This document shows, in pieces, positions 1 through 8,655 of a stretch of 64,000 nt of DNA. How positions within the stretch are numbered: position 1 is the first letter of the stretch; each line of letters starts with the position of its first letter. The stretch is from an uncultured Allorhizobium sp. (GTDB lineage: Bacteria > Pseudomonadota > Alphaproteobacteria > Rhizobiales > Rhizobiaceae). Where the stretch lies: NCBI GenBank assembly GCA_958439205.1, contig OY288189.1, forward strand, positions 3,797,001 to 3,861,000, written 5' to 3'. Position numbers and translations under genes: made by a program. Below the pieces are notes generated by a model that worked only from the letters and a program-made list of their open reading frames with translations, was not told the origin of the DNA and ran no database searches.

Positions 1-571
1 CGAGCACCCACCAGAGCACGATGGCGACACCCAGAGCATGCCAGGCCCAGAGGCGCCGGCTATCTCCCTCGCCCCGGATCACCTTGATCGCCTCATGCCA
101 GAGGAAAGAGCCGAGGATGATGGCAGGACCGACGGTCAGGCGGCCGGCGAGCGTCAAGTTGAACTCGCGCAGCGTGCGGCCAAACCAGCCGAAGCGGTCC
201 CAGTCCTTGGCGGTGAAATAATAGGATTCCGGATCTTCGATCGGATCGGTCAGATGCTCGTCGCGGTGATGGGCGAGATGGCTCTGCTTGTATACATGAT
301 AGGGCAGCCAGAGCGAAATCGGCGGTACGCCGATCGCATCGTTGATCCAGACATGGCGGGTCGGATGATTGTGGATCACCTCGTGCTGAAGCGAGCCATG
401 CCAGGCAATCAGCCAGGCGCCTGATGGAATGAGTATCCAAAGCGGAATGTCGCGCCAGAACCAGGTGAGGCCAAGGAAGCCCCCGTATATCAGAGCGGCC
501 AATGCGACGGTCGGCCATTCGATGCGCGCGATGCGCGGTATTGCGATCTCACCTTCGGCAAGATGTGCCAT
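1..571 (-). CDS. Fatty acid desaturase family protein (partial, C-terminus off the edge)
   Basis: Reading the minus strand from the ATG at 571 gives an open frame of 190 codons to the window edge. It shows membrane-desaturase histidine boxes: HEVIHNH near residues 67-73 and HLAHHRDEH near residues 101-109. Hydrophobic segments lie around residues 25-60. These boxes bind the di-iron centre of the integral-membrane desaturase/hydroxylase superfamily, which acts on acyl chains or related lipids. The third box should lie beyond the window. The substrate cannot be told from this fragment. It is divergent from the sigma factor gene at 844 and probably unrelated to the iron locus. Confidence 0.8.
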   Translation of the reverse strand, partial: MAHLAEGEIAIPRIARIEWPTVALAALIYGGFLGLTWFWRDIPLWILIPSGAWLIAWHGSLQHEVIHNHPTRHVWINDAIGVPPISLWLPYHVYKQSHLAHHRDEHLTDPIEDPESYYFTAKDWDRFGWFGRTLREFNLTLAGRLTVGPAIILGSFLWHEAIKVIRGEGDSRRLWAWHALGVAIVLWWVL

Positions 572-843
572 GCAGTCCCCGTATGAAAGTCCCCATGGAA
601 CCTGAAGCTAGCGAGTTTGCAGATGATTCGCTCCAGCAAATGCGCCACGTCGCGCCGCGAAAAGAGCAGGAAACGGCGAAAACCGGCCAAAAATCAGCTC
701 TTATCGCGGTAAAGACGCCGGATCTGGACAGGGTGAGACTGAGAACGGCATTCCAACCGACACGGATTGCCACCCCCGGCCTAATCGGCTAGAGCGAAAG
801 CTTCCTGCATCTCTCATATTTTAACCGGTGACGTCGACGCCCC

Positions 844-1359
844 ATGGCTGCAGAACCCCAGAGCCAGCTCGAGGTTTTCCTGGAGAACAGGTCGGCCCTG
901 GTGAGCTATGCCGCCCGGTTGCTGGGTTCGCGTGACCAGGCCGAAGACATCGTGCAGGACGCTTTCCTGCGGCTGACGCCGATCGATTCGGGTGATTACG
1001 CGCCGCGTCAGGTCTTGTCCTATCTCTACAGCATCGTGCGCAATCTGGCCCTTGATCAGTTGAAGCGCCGCAATATCGAGACGCGTGGCCGTGACACGGA
1101 TCCGCCGTTCTGGATCCTGCCACAGGACCCGGGCTCGCCGGAGGAATTCGTGCTTTTCGCCGATCAGGCACGGGTTGCGTCGGAGACGCTGGATGCATTG
1201 CCGCCCGACACCCGCCGGGCCATCGAGCTCTACCGGATCGAAGGCTGGACGCTGGAGGCGATCGCCTCCGAGCTCAACGTCTCGGTCGCGACGACGCACC
1301 GGATGATCCGCAGCGGCATGGTGAAGATCGCCCTGTCGCTCGATCGGGCGAGCCATTGA
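844..1359 (+). CDS. fecI: FecI-type ECF RNA polymerase sigma factor
   Basis: This 171-residue protein has the sigma-70 region 2 pattern (DIVQDAFLRL near residues 35-45, then YLYSIVRNLALDQLKRR) and a region 4 helix-turn-helix (LEAIASELNVSVATTHRMI near 137-156). It is followed by fecR and a TonB receptor with an STN domain, the standard order of iron cell-surface signalling. FecI-type sigma factors are held by FecR and released when the loaded receptor signals. The likely target is the receptor promoter downstream and perhaps the siderophore operon. The ATG at 844 has no strong ribosome site; no better in-frame start is visible. Confidence 0.85.
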   Translation: MAAEPQSQLEVFLENRSALVSYAARLLGSRDQAEDIVQDAFLRLTPIDSGDYAPRQVLSYLYSIVRNLALDQLKRRNIETRGRDTDPPFWILPQDPGSPEEFVLFADQARVASETLDALPPDTRRAIELYRIEGWTLEAIASELNVSVATTHRMIRSGMVKIALSLDRASH

Positions 1360-1376
1360 AAAATGTCGGGGGGCAC

Positions 1377-1517
1377 ATGAAAAAACAGATCGATCCGATC
1401 GTATATCCTGCAGGCAGAGATGAGTTCGCCGCCAAGGCGGACCACACTCGCGCCCGCATCGCGCGCTGCCTGAAGGTGGTGGCGAGCCAGAGCCAACAGG
1501 GGACAGCCAGGCGGTGA
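1377..1517 (+). CDS. Small 46-codon ORF between fecI and fecR
   Basis: ATG at 1377 to TGA at 1515-1517 encodes a 46-residue, Arg/Gln-rich, basic peptide beginning MKKQIDPIVYPAGRDEF. Its stop overlaps the GTG start of fecR in a GTGA arrangement (1514-1517), the usual sign of translational coupling, and it begins 17 bases after the fecI stop. It has no signal peptide or membrane segment. I do not recognise it. It could be a real micro-protein of the FecI/FecR switch or only a leader that couples fecR translation to fecI. Confidence 0.5.
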   Translation: MKKQIDPIVYPAGRDEFAAKADHTRARIARCLKVVASQSQQGTARR

Positions 1518-2521
1518 GTGTCACGGATCAGCCAGAACAGCAGGACGCCATGCTTCTCGAAGAGGCGATGGACTGGTTCATGTTGCTGCGTGATGCGCCA
1601 GCGGACCCTGCGCTGACTGCCGTCTGGGGAGACTGGCTGCACGCTTCGGACGCCCATGCCGCTGCCTGGGCCCGGATCTGTCGCACCTGGGCGGCGCTCG
1701 GCGAAACGCCGGTTGCGTCGCCCGAGATCGCGCCGAAGGCTTCTCGTCCTTCGCCCGCACCTCACGTCCCAATGCGGAACTCGGGATTTCTCCGCCGCGG
1801 TCTTGGCCTTGCCGGCGCAAGCCTGATGTCGCTTGCGCTGATTGCCGCTGTTTTTGGACCGACGCTGCAGATCAGGCTGGAGGCGGATTTCCGCACGGGC
1901 GCCGGCGAGACGGAAATCGTTACGCTTGCCGATGGATCGCGGGTGACGCTTGCGCCCGAAACGGCGCTGGCCGATGACTTCGACGGCACGTCCCGCCATG
2001 TCCGCCTGCTCTCGGGTGAAGCCTTTTTCGAGGTAGAACGGGATACCGCCCGCCCCTTCGTGGTCGATGCGCAGGATGCTTCCGTGCGGGTGCTCGGCAC
2101 CGCGTTCAGCGTTCGCGATACGGGCCACGGCACGCGGGTGGAACTGGCGCATGGGTCAATTGCACTTCGACCGCAGGGCGCGCTTGATGCCGAAGAACTC
2201 GCGCTCGTGCCCGGCGATGTGGTGACCGTGGATCGCAAGGGTGGCAAGGCGGAATTGAGCCGGATCGAGCCCTCCGATATCGCGCTCTGGCGCGAAGGGC
2301 GCCTCGCTGTTACCGATCAGCCGCTCGGCGATGTCGTGGCACTCATCCAGCGCCAGCACCCGGCCTGGATCATGCTGCCGGAAGGCGATCTGGCAGCGCT
2401 CAGGGTCACCGGTCTCTATGACCTCAGCGATCCCGACCGGGCGCTGATGGCGCTGGCTGCCGCCTTCGGCCTGCAGGTGCGGACGGCGTCTCCCTATCTC
2501 CGCATCGTCTCCACCCGCTGA
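1514..2521 (+). CDS. fecR: FecR-family anti-sigma / sigma regulator
   Basis: This 335-residue protein has the FecR layout. An N-terminal cytoplasmic sigma-binding domain (about residues 10-65, with the EEAMDWFMLLRDAP pattern of DUF4880) is followed by one membrane helix (about 96-116) and a periplasmic FecR domain (about 130-240, LADGSRVTLAPETAL). The C-terminal subdomain (about 270-335, NHG-like/DUF4974 style) normally meets the receptor's STN domain. FecR holds FecI inactive and passes on the ligand signal across the inner membrane. The GTG start overlaps the stop of the small ORF upstream. Confidence 0.88.
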   Translation: MSVTDQPEQQDAMLLEEAMDWFMLLRDAPADPALTAVWGDWLHASDAHAAAWARICRTWAALGETPVASPEIAPKASRPSPAPHVPMRNSGFLRRGLGLAGASLMSLALIAAVFGPTLQIRLEADFRTGAGETEIVTLADGSRVTLAPETALADDFDGTSRHVRLLSGEAFFEVERDTARPFVVDAQDASVRVLGTAFSVRDTGHGTRVELAHGSIALRPQGALDAEELALVPGDVVTVDRKGGKAELSRIEPSDIALWREGRLAVTDQPLGDVVALIQRQHPAWIMLPEGDLAALRVTGLYDLSDPDRALMALAAAFGLQVRTASPYLRIVSTR

Positions 2522-2662
2522 AATAACGTCTATAATTCAGCTATTTAATCATCATTTCGCGAACCAGTCGCAAAAAGATGAATGTTGTCTGAAAAACTTG
2601 TCTCTTTCACTCGTATTTAACCTCGAACACGGCGTTGAGCCAGTTTGAGTATGGGGACGAGT

Positions 2663-4987
2663 ATGACTGTGACGAGACTTTCTGCGGATCGCGACGCCTT
2701 GATCGGGGCTGCGTCGCGCCGGCTTCTGACCGCAACGGCCTGCGCGCTGGCGCTTCTGGCGGGCCCCTTCGCGATGCCCGTCGTGGCGCAGACGGCGCCT
2801 GTGAGTGCTGCGACCCGCGCCTATGACATTCCGGCGCAGCCGCTGGCCAATGCGCTGAGAGCTTTCGGCCGCCAGTCCGGCCTGCAGGTTTCCCTGCCGG
2901 CAGAGGCGGCCCGTGGCGCGAACTCCGCCGCCGTATCCGGGACGCTTTCGACCGAGGCTGCGCTTTCGCAGCTCTTGTCCGGCACCGGACTTTCCTATCG
3001 CATCAGCAATGGCACGGTCGTCGTCGGCGACCAATCTTCCGCGGTCACCGGTGGTGCGCCTTCAGCCGATGGCTCAACCGTGATCGGTGAAATCAACGTC
3101 ACTGGCCAGCGGGCCGAGACCAGCGTCAGCTCCGTCAACATCGGCGCCGAAGAGCTCGCGGCGCGCAATCCGACCAGCGTCGCCGACGTCTTCCGCGACG
3201 AAGCGGGGGTGAGCGTCGGAAGCTCGATCCCGACCTCGCAGAAGGTCTATGTCAACGGGCTGGAAGAAACGACACTTGCCGTCAGCATCGACGGCAGCCG
3301 GCAGAACAACCGCGTCTTCCACCACAATGCCACCAACCTGATCGACCCGTCGCTGCTGAAGGCCGTCGACGTCGATGCCGGCATCGCGCCGGCCGATACA
3401 GGCCCGGGCGCGCTTGCAGGCTCGATCGCCTACGAGACGAAGGACGTGAAGGACATTCTCACCGCCGACGGCTTCGGCGGCATGGTGTCGGAAACCTACA
3501 ATTCGAACAGCAACACCTTCACCACCGGGCTTGGCGGCTGGGCGATGCAGGACGGCTTCGAATTCCTCGGCTTCCTGAACTATGGCAAGGGTGGAAACTT
3601 CGAAGCTGGCAATGGCGAGGAGGTTGTCGGCACTGAGACCAATCTTCTGAGCGGGCTCGGCAAGTTTGCCTATGAGGCCGAGAGCGGCGATCGGTTCGAG
3701 TTCAGCCACGAGCGGGTGCGCGACGATGCCGAGCGGCCTTTCCGAGCAAACGGCATCTTTGTCGGCCGACCGTGGCAGCCCACAACACGAAACTATCTTC
3801 TGGAGCGCCAAAACACGGTCTTCACCTATTCGGATACCACACCCGAGGGCTGGTGGGACCCGACGGTGCGTCTCGCCTACAGCACGAGCTCGGTCGACAC
3901 CACGGCTTATCCGAGACCGACTGCTGGATGGCCAACCAGCTACCCGACGATTGGTGAAAGCCAAAGTCTCAACGGGAAGTTCGAAAACAAGTTCGCACTC
4001 GATAACGGCAACATTGTCGCCGGCGTCGACTTCTATCGCGACCAGATCGAACTCGACAGTGTAACCGATGTCCCGGCGTTGATGGATGACGGGACTGAAA
4101 AGGCCACCAATATCGGCATCTACACACAGGCGAGGCTCGAACCTCTGGACAATACACGGGTTTCCTTCGGGGGGCGTGTCGATAAGCAATGGTTCGAAGG
4201 CGTCAATGGTGAGGAATGGGATCATGCCGGCGTCAGCGGCAATGCGTCGGTCGAATATGACCTGACGAGTTTCCTCACGGCCAAAGCCGGTGCTTCCCAT
4301 GTCTGGGCCGGCATTCCGCTCGCCGAGAGCTTCATCATGGATCCGAACTGGGATTACCGGGCGCACGGTCCGGAAGTTACCACAGCCAATAACGTCACGG
4401 CGGGCCTGGAGCTCCATCACAATGGCTACACGGCCGAGGCCACCGTATTCCGCAGCAGCATCCAGGACGCACGTGTCGCAAAGTACACAGCAAGTCCCCC
4501 TGTGGCTTCCGTTGAATACGCCAACTTAAATTACGACGTTGTTTCAGAGGGATATGAACTCGGAATCGGGTACGATTGGGTCGACGGCTTCGTGAAGGTG
4601 AAGTATGCGCACATTACCGGAGAGGTTGATGGAAAGCCGGTAAATTCTGATACGGGCAACTACCTGGCGACCCCGGTTGGCGACATCATCACCGTCTCTG
4701 CGGCTCACACTTTCAACGAATGGGGGCTCACCGTCGGCGGAGACATGGAATTCGCACCGACATACGAGTCCGGCGGCACGACCTACGAGTCATACAATGT
4801 CGTCAACATCTACACTGAGTGGAAGCCGGAACAGCTGTCTCACATGACCTTCCGGGCGGAAGTGCAGAATCTCTTCAACGAGACCTATGCGAGCCGCGCC
4901 ACCTATGGCCAGGAGTTCGAGGCAGATGTGACTCCGCTCTACGAGCAGGGCCGGACCTTCCTGCTCTCGGTCAAGGCGACCTTCTGA
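2663..4987 (+). CDS. TonB-dependent siderophore receptor/transducer with STN domain
   Basis: This is an outer-membrane receptor of about 774 residues. The order is: signal peptide (ALALLAGPFAMPVVAQ), STN domain (YDIPAQPLANALRAFGRQSG onward, roughly the first 100 mature residues), plug, and a 22-strand-type barrel ending in aromatic F (SVKATF). The STN domain marks a transducer that signals to FecR, fitting fecI-fecR just upstream. The siderophore genes downstream suggest the ligand is the ferric petrobactin-like siderophore made here. ATG 2663 is preferred because GGGGACGA lies just upstream; TTG 2645 and ATG 2651 are alternatives. Ligand assignment is inference. Confidence 0.88.
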   Translation: MTVTRLSADRDALIGAASRRLLTATACALALLAGPFAMPVVAQTAPVSAATRAYDIPAQPLANALRAFGRQSGLQVSLPAEAARGANSAAVSGTLSTEAALSQLLSGTGLSYRISNGTVVVGDQSSAVTGGAPSADGSTVIGEINVTGQRAETSVSSVNIGAEELAARNPTSVADVFRDEAGVSVGSSIPTSQKVYVNGLEETTLAVSIDGSRQNNRVFHHNATNLIDPSLLKAVDVDAGIAPADTGPGALAGSIAYETKDVKDILTADGFGGMVSETYNSNSNTFTTGLGGWAMQDGFEFLGFLNYGKGGNFEAGNGEEVVGTETNLLSGLGKFAYEAESGDRFEFSHERVRDDAERPFRANGIFVGRPWQPTTRNYLLERQNTVFTYSDTTPEGWWDPTVRLAYSTSSVDTTAYPRPTAGWPTSYPTIGESQSLNGKFENKFALDNGNIVAGVDFYRDQIELDSVTDVPALMDDGTEKATNIGIYTQARLEPLDNTRVSFGGRVDKQWFEGVNGEEWDHAGVSGNASVEYDLTSFLTAKAGASHVWAGIPLAESFIMDPNWDYRAHGPEVTTANNVTAGLELHHNGYTAEATVFRSSIQDARVAKYTASPPVASVEYANLNYDVVSEGYELGIGYDWVDGFVKVKYAHITGEVDGKPVNSDTGNYLATPVGDIITVSAAHTFNEWGLTVGGDMEFAPTYESGGTTYESYNVVNIYTEWKPEQLSHMTFRAEVQNLFNETYASRATYGQEFEADVTPLYEQGRTFLLSVKATF

Positions 4988-4999
4988 TCAGACAAGACA

Positions 5000-5033
5000 G
5001 CCCTTCGCCGGGAGACCGGCGGAGGGCTTTTCT
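5000..5033 (+). terminator. Strong Rho-independent terminator after the receptor gene
   Basis: A 12-bp stem (GCCCTTCGCCGG / CCGGCGGAGGGC, one G-T pair) with a GAGA loop is followed by TTTTCT. It begins 12 bases after the receptor stop, so receptor and biosynthesis genes are probably separate or only partly linked transcripts. Confidence 0.85.
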
Positions 5034-5135
5034 GTATCGAGTGACGAGGACAACCTCGATGAGCGAGTTGGAATCCAAGCGGGATTTCCGCCACGGGCTT
5101 CGCGGACCGGATGTTCGGCCGGCCGGAGCGTGGTC

Positions 5136-6947
5136 ATGATGGCGCGCGCCCAGACCCAAGCCCAGGCCCAGGCACGGCCAGATCCGCATGCGATCGCAGC
5201 CGCCGCCACATTCCAGAGCTTTGCCAATTGCTATATCCGCGAGATCGATGCCGGCTGCGCGGGCTGCATGGCGCTTGATGGCTGCGAGCGGCGCTGCCTC
5301 GACTGGTATCTCGCAGCACAGCGGCTGCATCTGCGCGCGGTTCTTCAGGCCGAAAGCCAGGTAGGCCCGAAGGCCTTCGGGCCGCTCTTCAGCCGCCAGC
5401 AGGGGGAAACAGGCTGGCAGCCGATCGATCCGCTCTGGGCCGTGCAATGCCTGGTGCAAGACCTTGCCGAAAAGACCAGGGGTGAAAGCCGCCCGGGCGC
5501 TGGGCTCGAGCTGATGCTCAGAACACTGCAGAGCTGCGCCCGGATCGCGACGCTGGCAGACGAGGCGCAGGATCGGCGCGACAACCAGCCCGAGGGTTTC
5601 CTCGAAAGCGAGCAATCGCTCACCTTCGGGCACTGGATGCACCCGACGCCGAAGAGCCTTACCGGCATGAGCGACTGGCAGTCGGCGGTCTATGCCCCCG
5701 AAGGTGGCGGGCGTTTTGCGCTCACCTATTTCGCCGCACCGCGCGATATGGTGCGGGCCTGCTCAGTCGCGGGCGATCTCAATGCAATCGTCGGCGCAAT
5801 GGCGGGCGATCTGCTCGATGCGGGGGCGCTTGGCGAGGACGAGATGCTTCTGCCCATGCATCCGTTGCAGGCCGAAGCACTGATGCTTCAGCCGCGCATC
5901 CAGGCGCTGATCGAGGCCGGTCGTCTGCGTCCGCTCGGCAGTGGTGGGGTTCTCTTTACCGCAACGTCTTCGGTACGCACCATCGCCTCCGACGACTGCG
6001 ACTGGATGCTGAAATTCTCGCTGCCGGTGAAGATCACCAATTCGCTCCGGCTCAACCGGGCCCATGAGCTGGAGGCCGGCGTCGTCATGGCGCGGCTGGT
6101 CGAGTTGCTCGATCTTGAGACCCGGCTGCCGAAGCTCGGCTTCCTAAGGGATCCCGCCTATCTGACGCTCGATTTGGCCGGTGAAACGGAAAGCGGCTTC
6201 GAGGTGATCCTGCGGGAAAACCCCTATCGCGGCGAAAAGGGCGTGGGCGTGGTCAGCCTCGCGGCGCTCACGGCGCCCGCCCTTCCCGGTCGGTACCAGC
6301 GGCTTGCGGCGCTCATAGAGCGGTTGGCCGGAGCGGCGGGACTGGCGAAGACCGAGGCCGCGCATCAGTGGTTCGACCGCTATCTCGACTGCGCCGTAAC
6401 GGCCCTTGTCCGGCTGTATGATGAGACGGGCATTGCGCTCGAAGCGCATCAGCAGAACATGCTGGTCGATGTGTCCGAGGGCTGGCCGTCAAAAGTCGTC
6501 TATCGCGACAGCCAGGGTTTCTATCTCTCGGAGCGGCATCGCCCGACGCTAACGAAGGCTCTCCCGGAACTGACCGAGGTCGCCGACCTCTTTTATCCCG
6601 ACGCCGAGATCCGCCAGCGCTTCGGCTATTACCTTGTCGTCAACCAGGTCTTTGCCGTGATCCACCGGATGGGTGCCGAGGGGCTGGCCGACGAAGCCTG
6701 CCTGCTGGCCCGGCTGCGCGGCCATCTGACGGCGCTGACCAAGACATTGCGCGGCAGCGGGCTCGATTTCGTCCGGCATCTTCTCGACGACCGGACGATC
6801 ATCACCAAGGCCAATCTCGGTGTCCGCATCGCCGGCATCGATGAGCTCGAAGGTGGCGCGGGAGCCTCGCTCTATCGCGAGATGCCGAACCCGCTTCATC
6901 CCGCCAACCTCAAGACCGCGAGGCTCGACGATGCCCTTGCCTCTTGA
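5136..6947 (+). CDS. asbA: AsbA-like NIS siderophore synthetase (IucA/IucC family)
   Basis: This protein of about 603 residues belongs to the IucA/IucC family of ATP-dependent, NRPS-independent siderophore (NIS) synthetases. Visible family blocks are HPTPKS, the nucleotide-binding LLPMHPLQAE near residue 240, ATSSVRT, LKFSLPVKITNS and ALEAHQQN near residue 440. The pattern around ATFQSFANCYIRE, EQSLTFGHWMHPTPKS and PVKITNSLRLN is the one I know from petrobactin AsbA, which joins citrate to spermidine. A Cys-rich stretch (CAGCMALDGCERRC) near residue 45 is unusual. ATG 5136 follows GGAG at 5125-5128; GTG 5130 is also open. Confidence 0.88.
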   Translation: MMARAQTQAQAQARPDPHAIAAAATFQSFANCYIREIDAGCAGCMALDGCERRCLDWYLAAQRLHLRAVLQAESQVGPKAFGPLFSRQQGETGWQPIDPLWAVQCLVQDLAEKTRGESRPGAGLELMLRTLQSCARIATLADEAQDRRDNQPEGFLESEQSLTFGHWMHPTPKSLTGMSDWQSAVYAPEGGGRFALTYFAAPRDMVRACSVAGDLNAIVGAMAGDLLDAGALGEDEMLLPMHPLQAEALMLQPRIQALIEAGRLRPLGSGGVLFTATSSVRTIASDDCDWMLKFSLPVKITNSLRLNRAHELEAGVVMARLVELLDLETRLPKLGFLRDPAYLTLDLAGETESGFEVILRENPYRGEKGVGVVSLAALTAPALPGRYQRLAALIERLAGAAGLAKTEAAHQWFDRYLDCAVTALVRLYDETGIALEAHQQNMLVDVSEGWPSKVVYRDSQGFYLSERHRPTLTKALPELTEVADLFYPDAEIRQRFGYYLVVNQVFAVIHRMGAEGLADEACLLARLRGHLTALTKTLRGSGLDFVRHLLDDRTIITKANLGVRIAGIDELEGGAGASLYREMPNPLHPANLKTARLDDALAS

Positions 6948-8655
6948 CCTGCCCAGCCAATCGGAGGAGCGCGTGCTCCGTCAGCTCGTCTCCGCGCTCA
7001 TCTTCGAAGGCGTGGCGCGGGTGGACGATCCCGGTTCGAACGACGGCACGACGCGGCTTCAAATCGGCAGCGGCGAGGCGCGCGCACGGCTGCATCAGGG
7101 GCCGTTTGGCCGCCCCCGCATGGCGCCCGGCTCGCTGCAACTGCGATGCCCGCAAACGCGCGCCTGGACCGCGGGCGCGCTCGACCAATTGGTCGATCTG
7201 GTCCCGGCGCCTGAGGCGGCGCGGCTGACGCTGCTGAAGGAATTGCAAAGCACGATCGTCTTTCTGGCGCAGGACAGCACCATGCCCCAACCCGGTGACC
7301 GCCGGTCGCTGCCCTTCGACCGGCTGGACTGCGCGCTTTCCGAGGCGCATCCCTATCATCCCTGCTTCAAGTCGCGCACCGGCTTCAGCCTAGAAGACAA
7401 TGCGCTGTTCGGCCCGGAGGCCGCCCGGCCCTTCCGGCTGCATTGGCTGGCGGTCGCACGAGCGCATGTGCGCGAGGCGTTGCCGGCCTCGCCGGACACC
7501 TTCTGGCTGAGGGAACTGGGCGAGGCGCATGCGGCCCGGCTGTTCTCGCGGATGAAACGAAAGGGGGTCTCGCTCGACAGCCATGCGCTTGTGCCGCTGC
7601 ATCCCTGGCAGTGGCGGCATCTGAAGGACGGGTTGCTGGCCGACTGGATCGCCGATGGGCGTGTCGCCTCGCTTGGCGAGAACGGCGATCCCTACCGGGC
7701 GACGCAATCGATCCGCACGCTCATCAACCATGCCGATCCGACCCGCGCGCATGTGAAGCTACCGCTCGACATCGTCAACACCTCCTCGATGCGCGTGCTG
7801 GAGCCGCATTCGATCGTGACCGCACCGCATCTCAGCCGCTGGCTTGCGGGGCTCGTTGCCGCTGACCCGGATTTCCGCAGCCGCTATCCGCTCGACCTCC
7901 TGCAGGAATATGCCGGCATCCGCGTCGATGCTGATGGCGCGCTCGACGGCAAGCTAGGGCTGATGCTGCGCGAGAGCCCAACACTTCTGCCCGGCGAACA
8001 GGCGGTGCCGTTCAACGCGCTGATGATGCTGGAGGCGGATGGCAAACCGTTCATCGCGCCGTGGATTGCGCAGCACGGACTTCTCCCCTGGCTGCACCGG
8101 ATGCTGGAGGTCGTGGTTCTGCCGGTCTGGCATCTGATGGTGCATCACGGCGTGGCACTCGAAGCGCATGGGCAGAACATGATCCTCGTGCTCCGCAATG
8201 GCTGGCCGGAGCGGCTGATCCTGCGCGATTTCCACGAGAGCGTCGAATTCTGCCCGGCACTTCTGCGCCACCCGCAAGACCTTCCGGATTTTGCAGCCAT
8301 CGATCCCGTTTATGACGGGGCGCCGTCGGATGCCTATTACTGGACCGACCATGCCAACGAGCTGCGCGAGTTGGTGATGGACTGCCTGTTCATCTACTGC
8401 CTGACGGAGGTCTCGCTGTTGATCGAGACGGCCTATGGTCTGTCCGAACAGGCTTTCTGGGACCTCGTGAGCGACCTGCTCGACAGTTACGGCGCACAAT
8501 ATCCCGACAAGGCGCGGCTTGGGCTCTTTGCCCATGACAGCACGGAAATTTCGACGGAATCGCTGCTGTCGCGCAAGCTTTTCCGCTACCGCGAGATCTA
8601 TCGCCACCGGGTGCCCAATCCGCTTGGGCTCAAAGAAAGGAGCGACCAGCCATGA
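6931..8655 (+). CDS. asbB: AsbB-like NIS siderophore synthetase (IucA/IucC family)
   Basis: This second NIS synthetase (about 574 residues) starts at ATG 6931, 17 bases inside the end of asbA, so the two are translationally coupled. Family blocks visible are HPYHPCFKSRTGF, LVPLHPWQW, SIRTLIN, VKLPLDIVNTSSMRVL and ALEAHGQNM. In petrobactin synthesis AsbB adds the second polyamine, or polyamine-aryl unit, to the citrate arm left by AsbA. The C-terminal NPLGLK ending is also typical of this family. Having both an AsbA- and an AsbB-type enzyme distinguishes this locus from aerobactin or rhizobactin loci. Confidence 0.88.
   Translation: MPLPLDLPSQSEERVLRQLVSALIFEGVARVDDPGSNDGTTRLQIGSGEARARLHQGPFGRPRMAPGSLQLRCPQTRAWTAGALDQLVDLVPAPEAARLTLLKELQSTIVFLAQDSTMPQPGDRRSLPFDRLDCALSEAHPYHPCFKSRTGFSLEDNALFGPEAARPFRLHWLAVARAHVREALPASPDTFWLRELGEAHAARLFSRMKRKGVSLDSHALVPLHPWQWRHLKDGLLADWIADGRVASLGENGDPYRATQSIRTLINHADPTRAHVKLPLDIVNTSSMRVLEPHSIVTAPHLSRWLAGLVAADPDFRSRYPLDLLQEYAGIRVDADGALDGKLGLMLRESPTLLPGEQAVPFNALMMLEADGKPFIAPWIAQHGLLPWLHRMLEVVVLPVWHLMVHHGVALEAHGQNMILVLRNGWPERLILRDFHESVEFCPALLRHPQDLPDFAAIDPVYDGAPSDAYYWTDHANELRELVMDCLFIYCLTEVSLLIETAYGLSEQAFWDLVSDLLDSYGAQYPDKARLGLFAHDSTEISTESLLSRKLFRYREIYRHRVPNPLGLKERSDQP

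Noticed and set aside
2522-2662. Iron-regulator (RirA/Irr) box before the receptor
   Set aside because: The stretch is AT-rich but no convincing match to the motifs I know could be found by eye.
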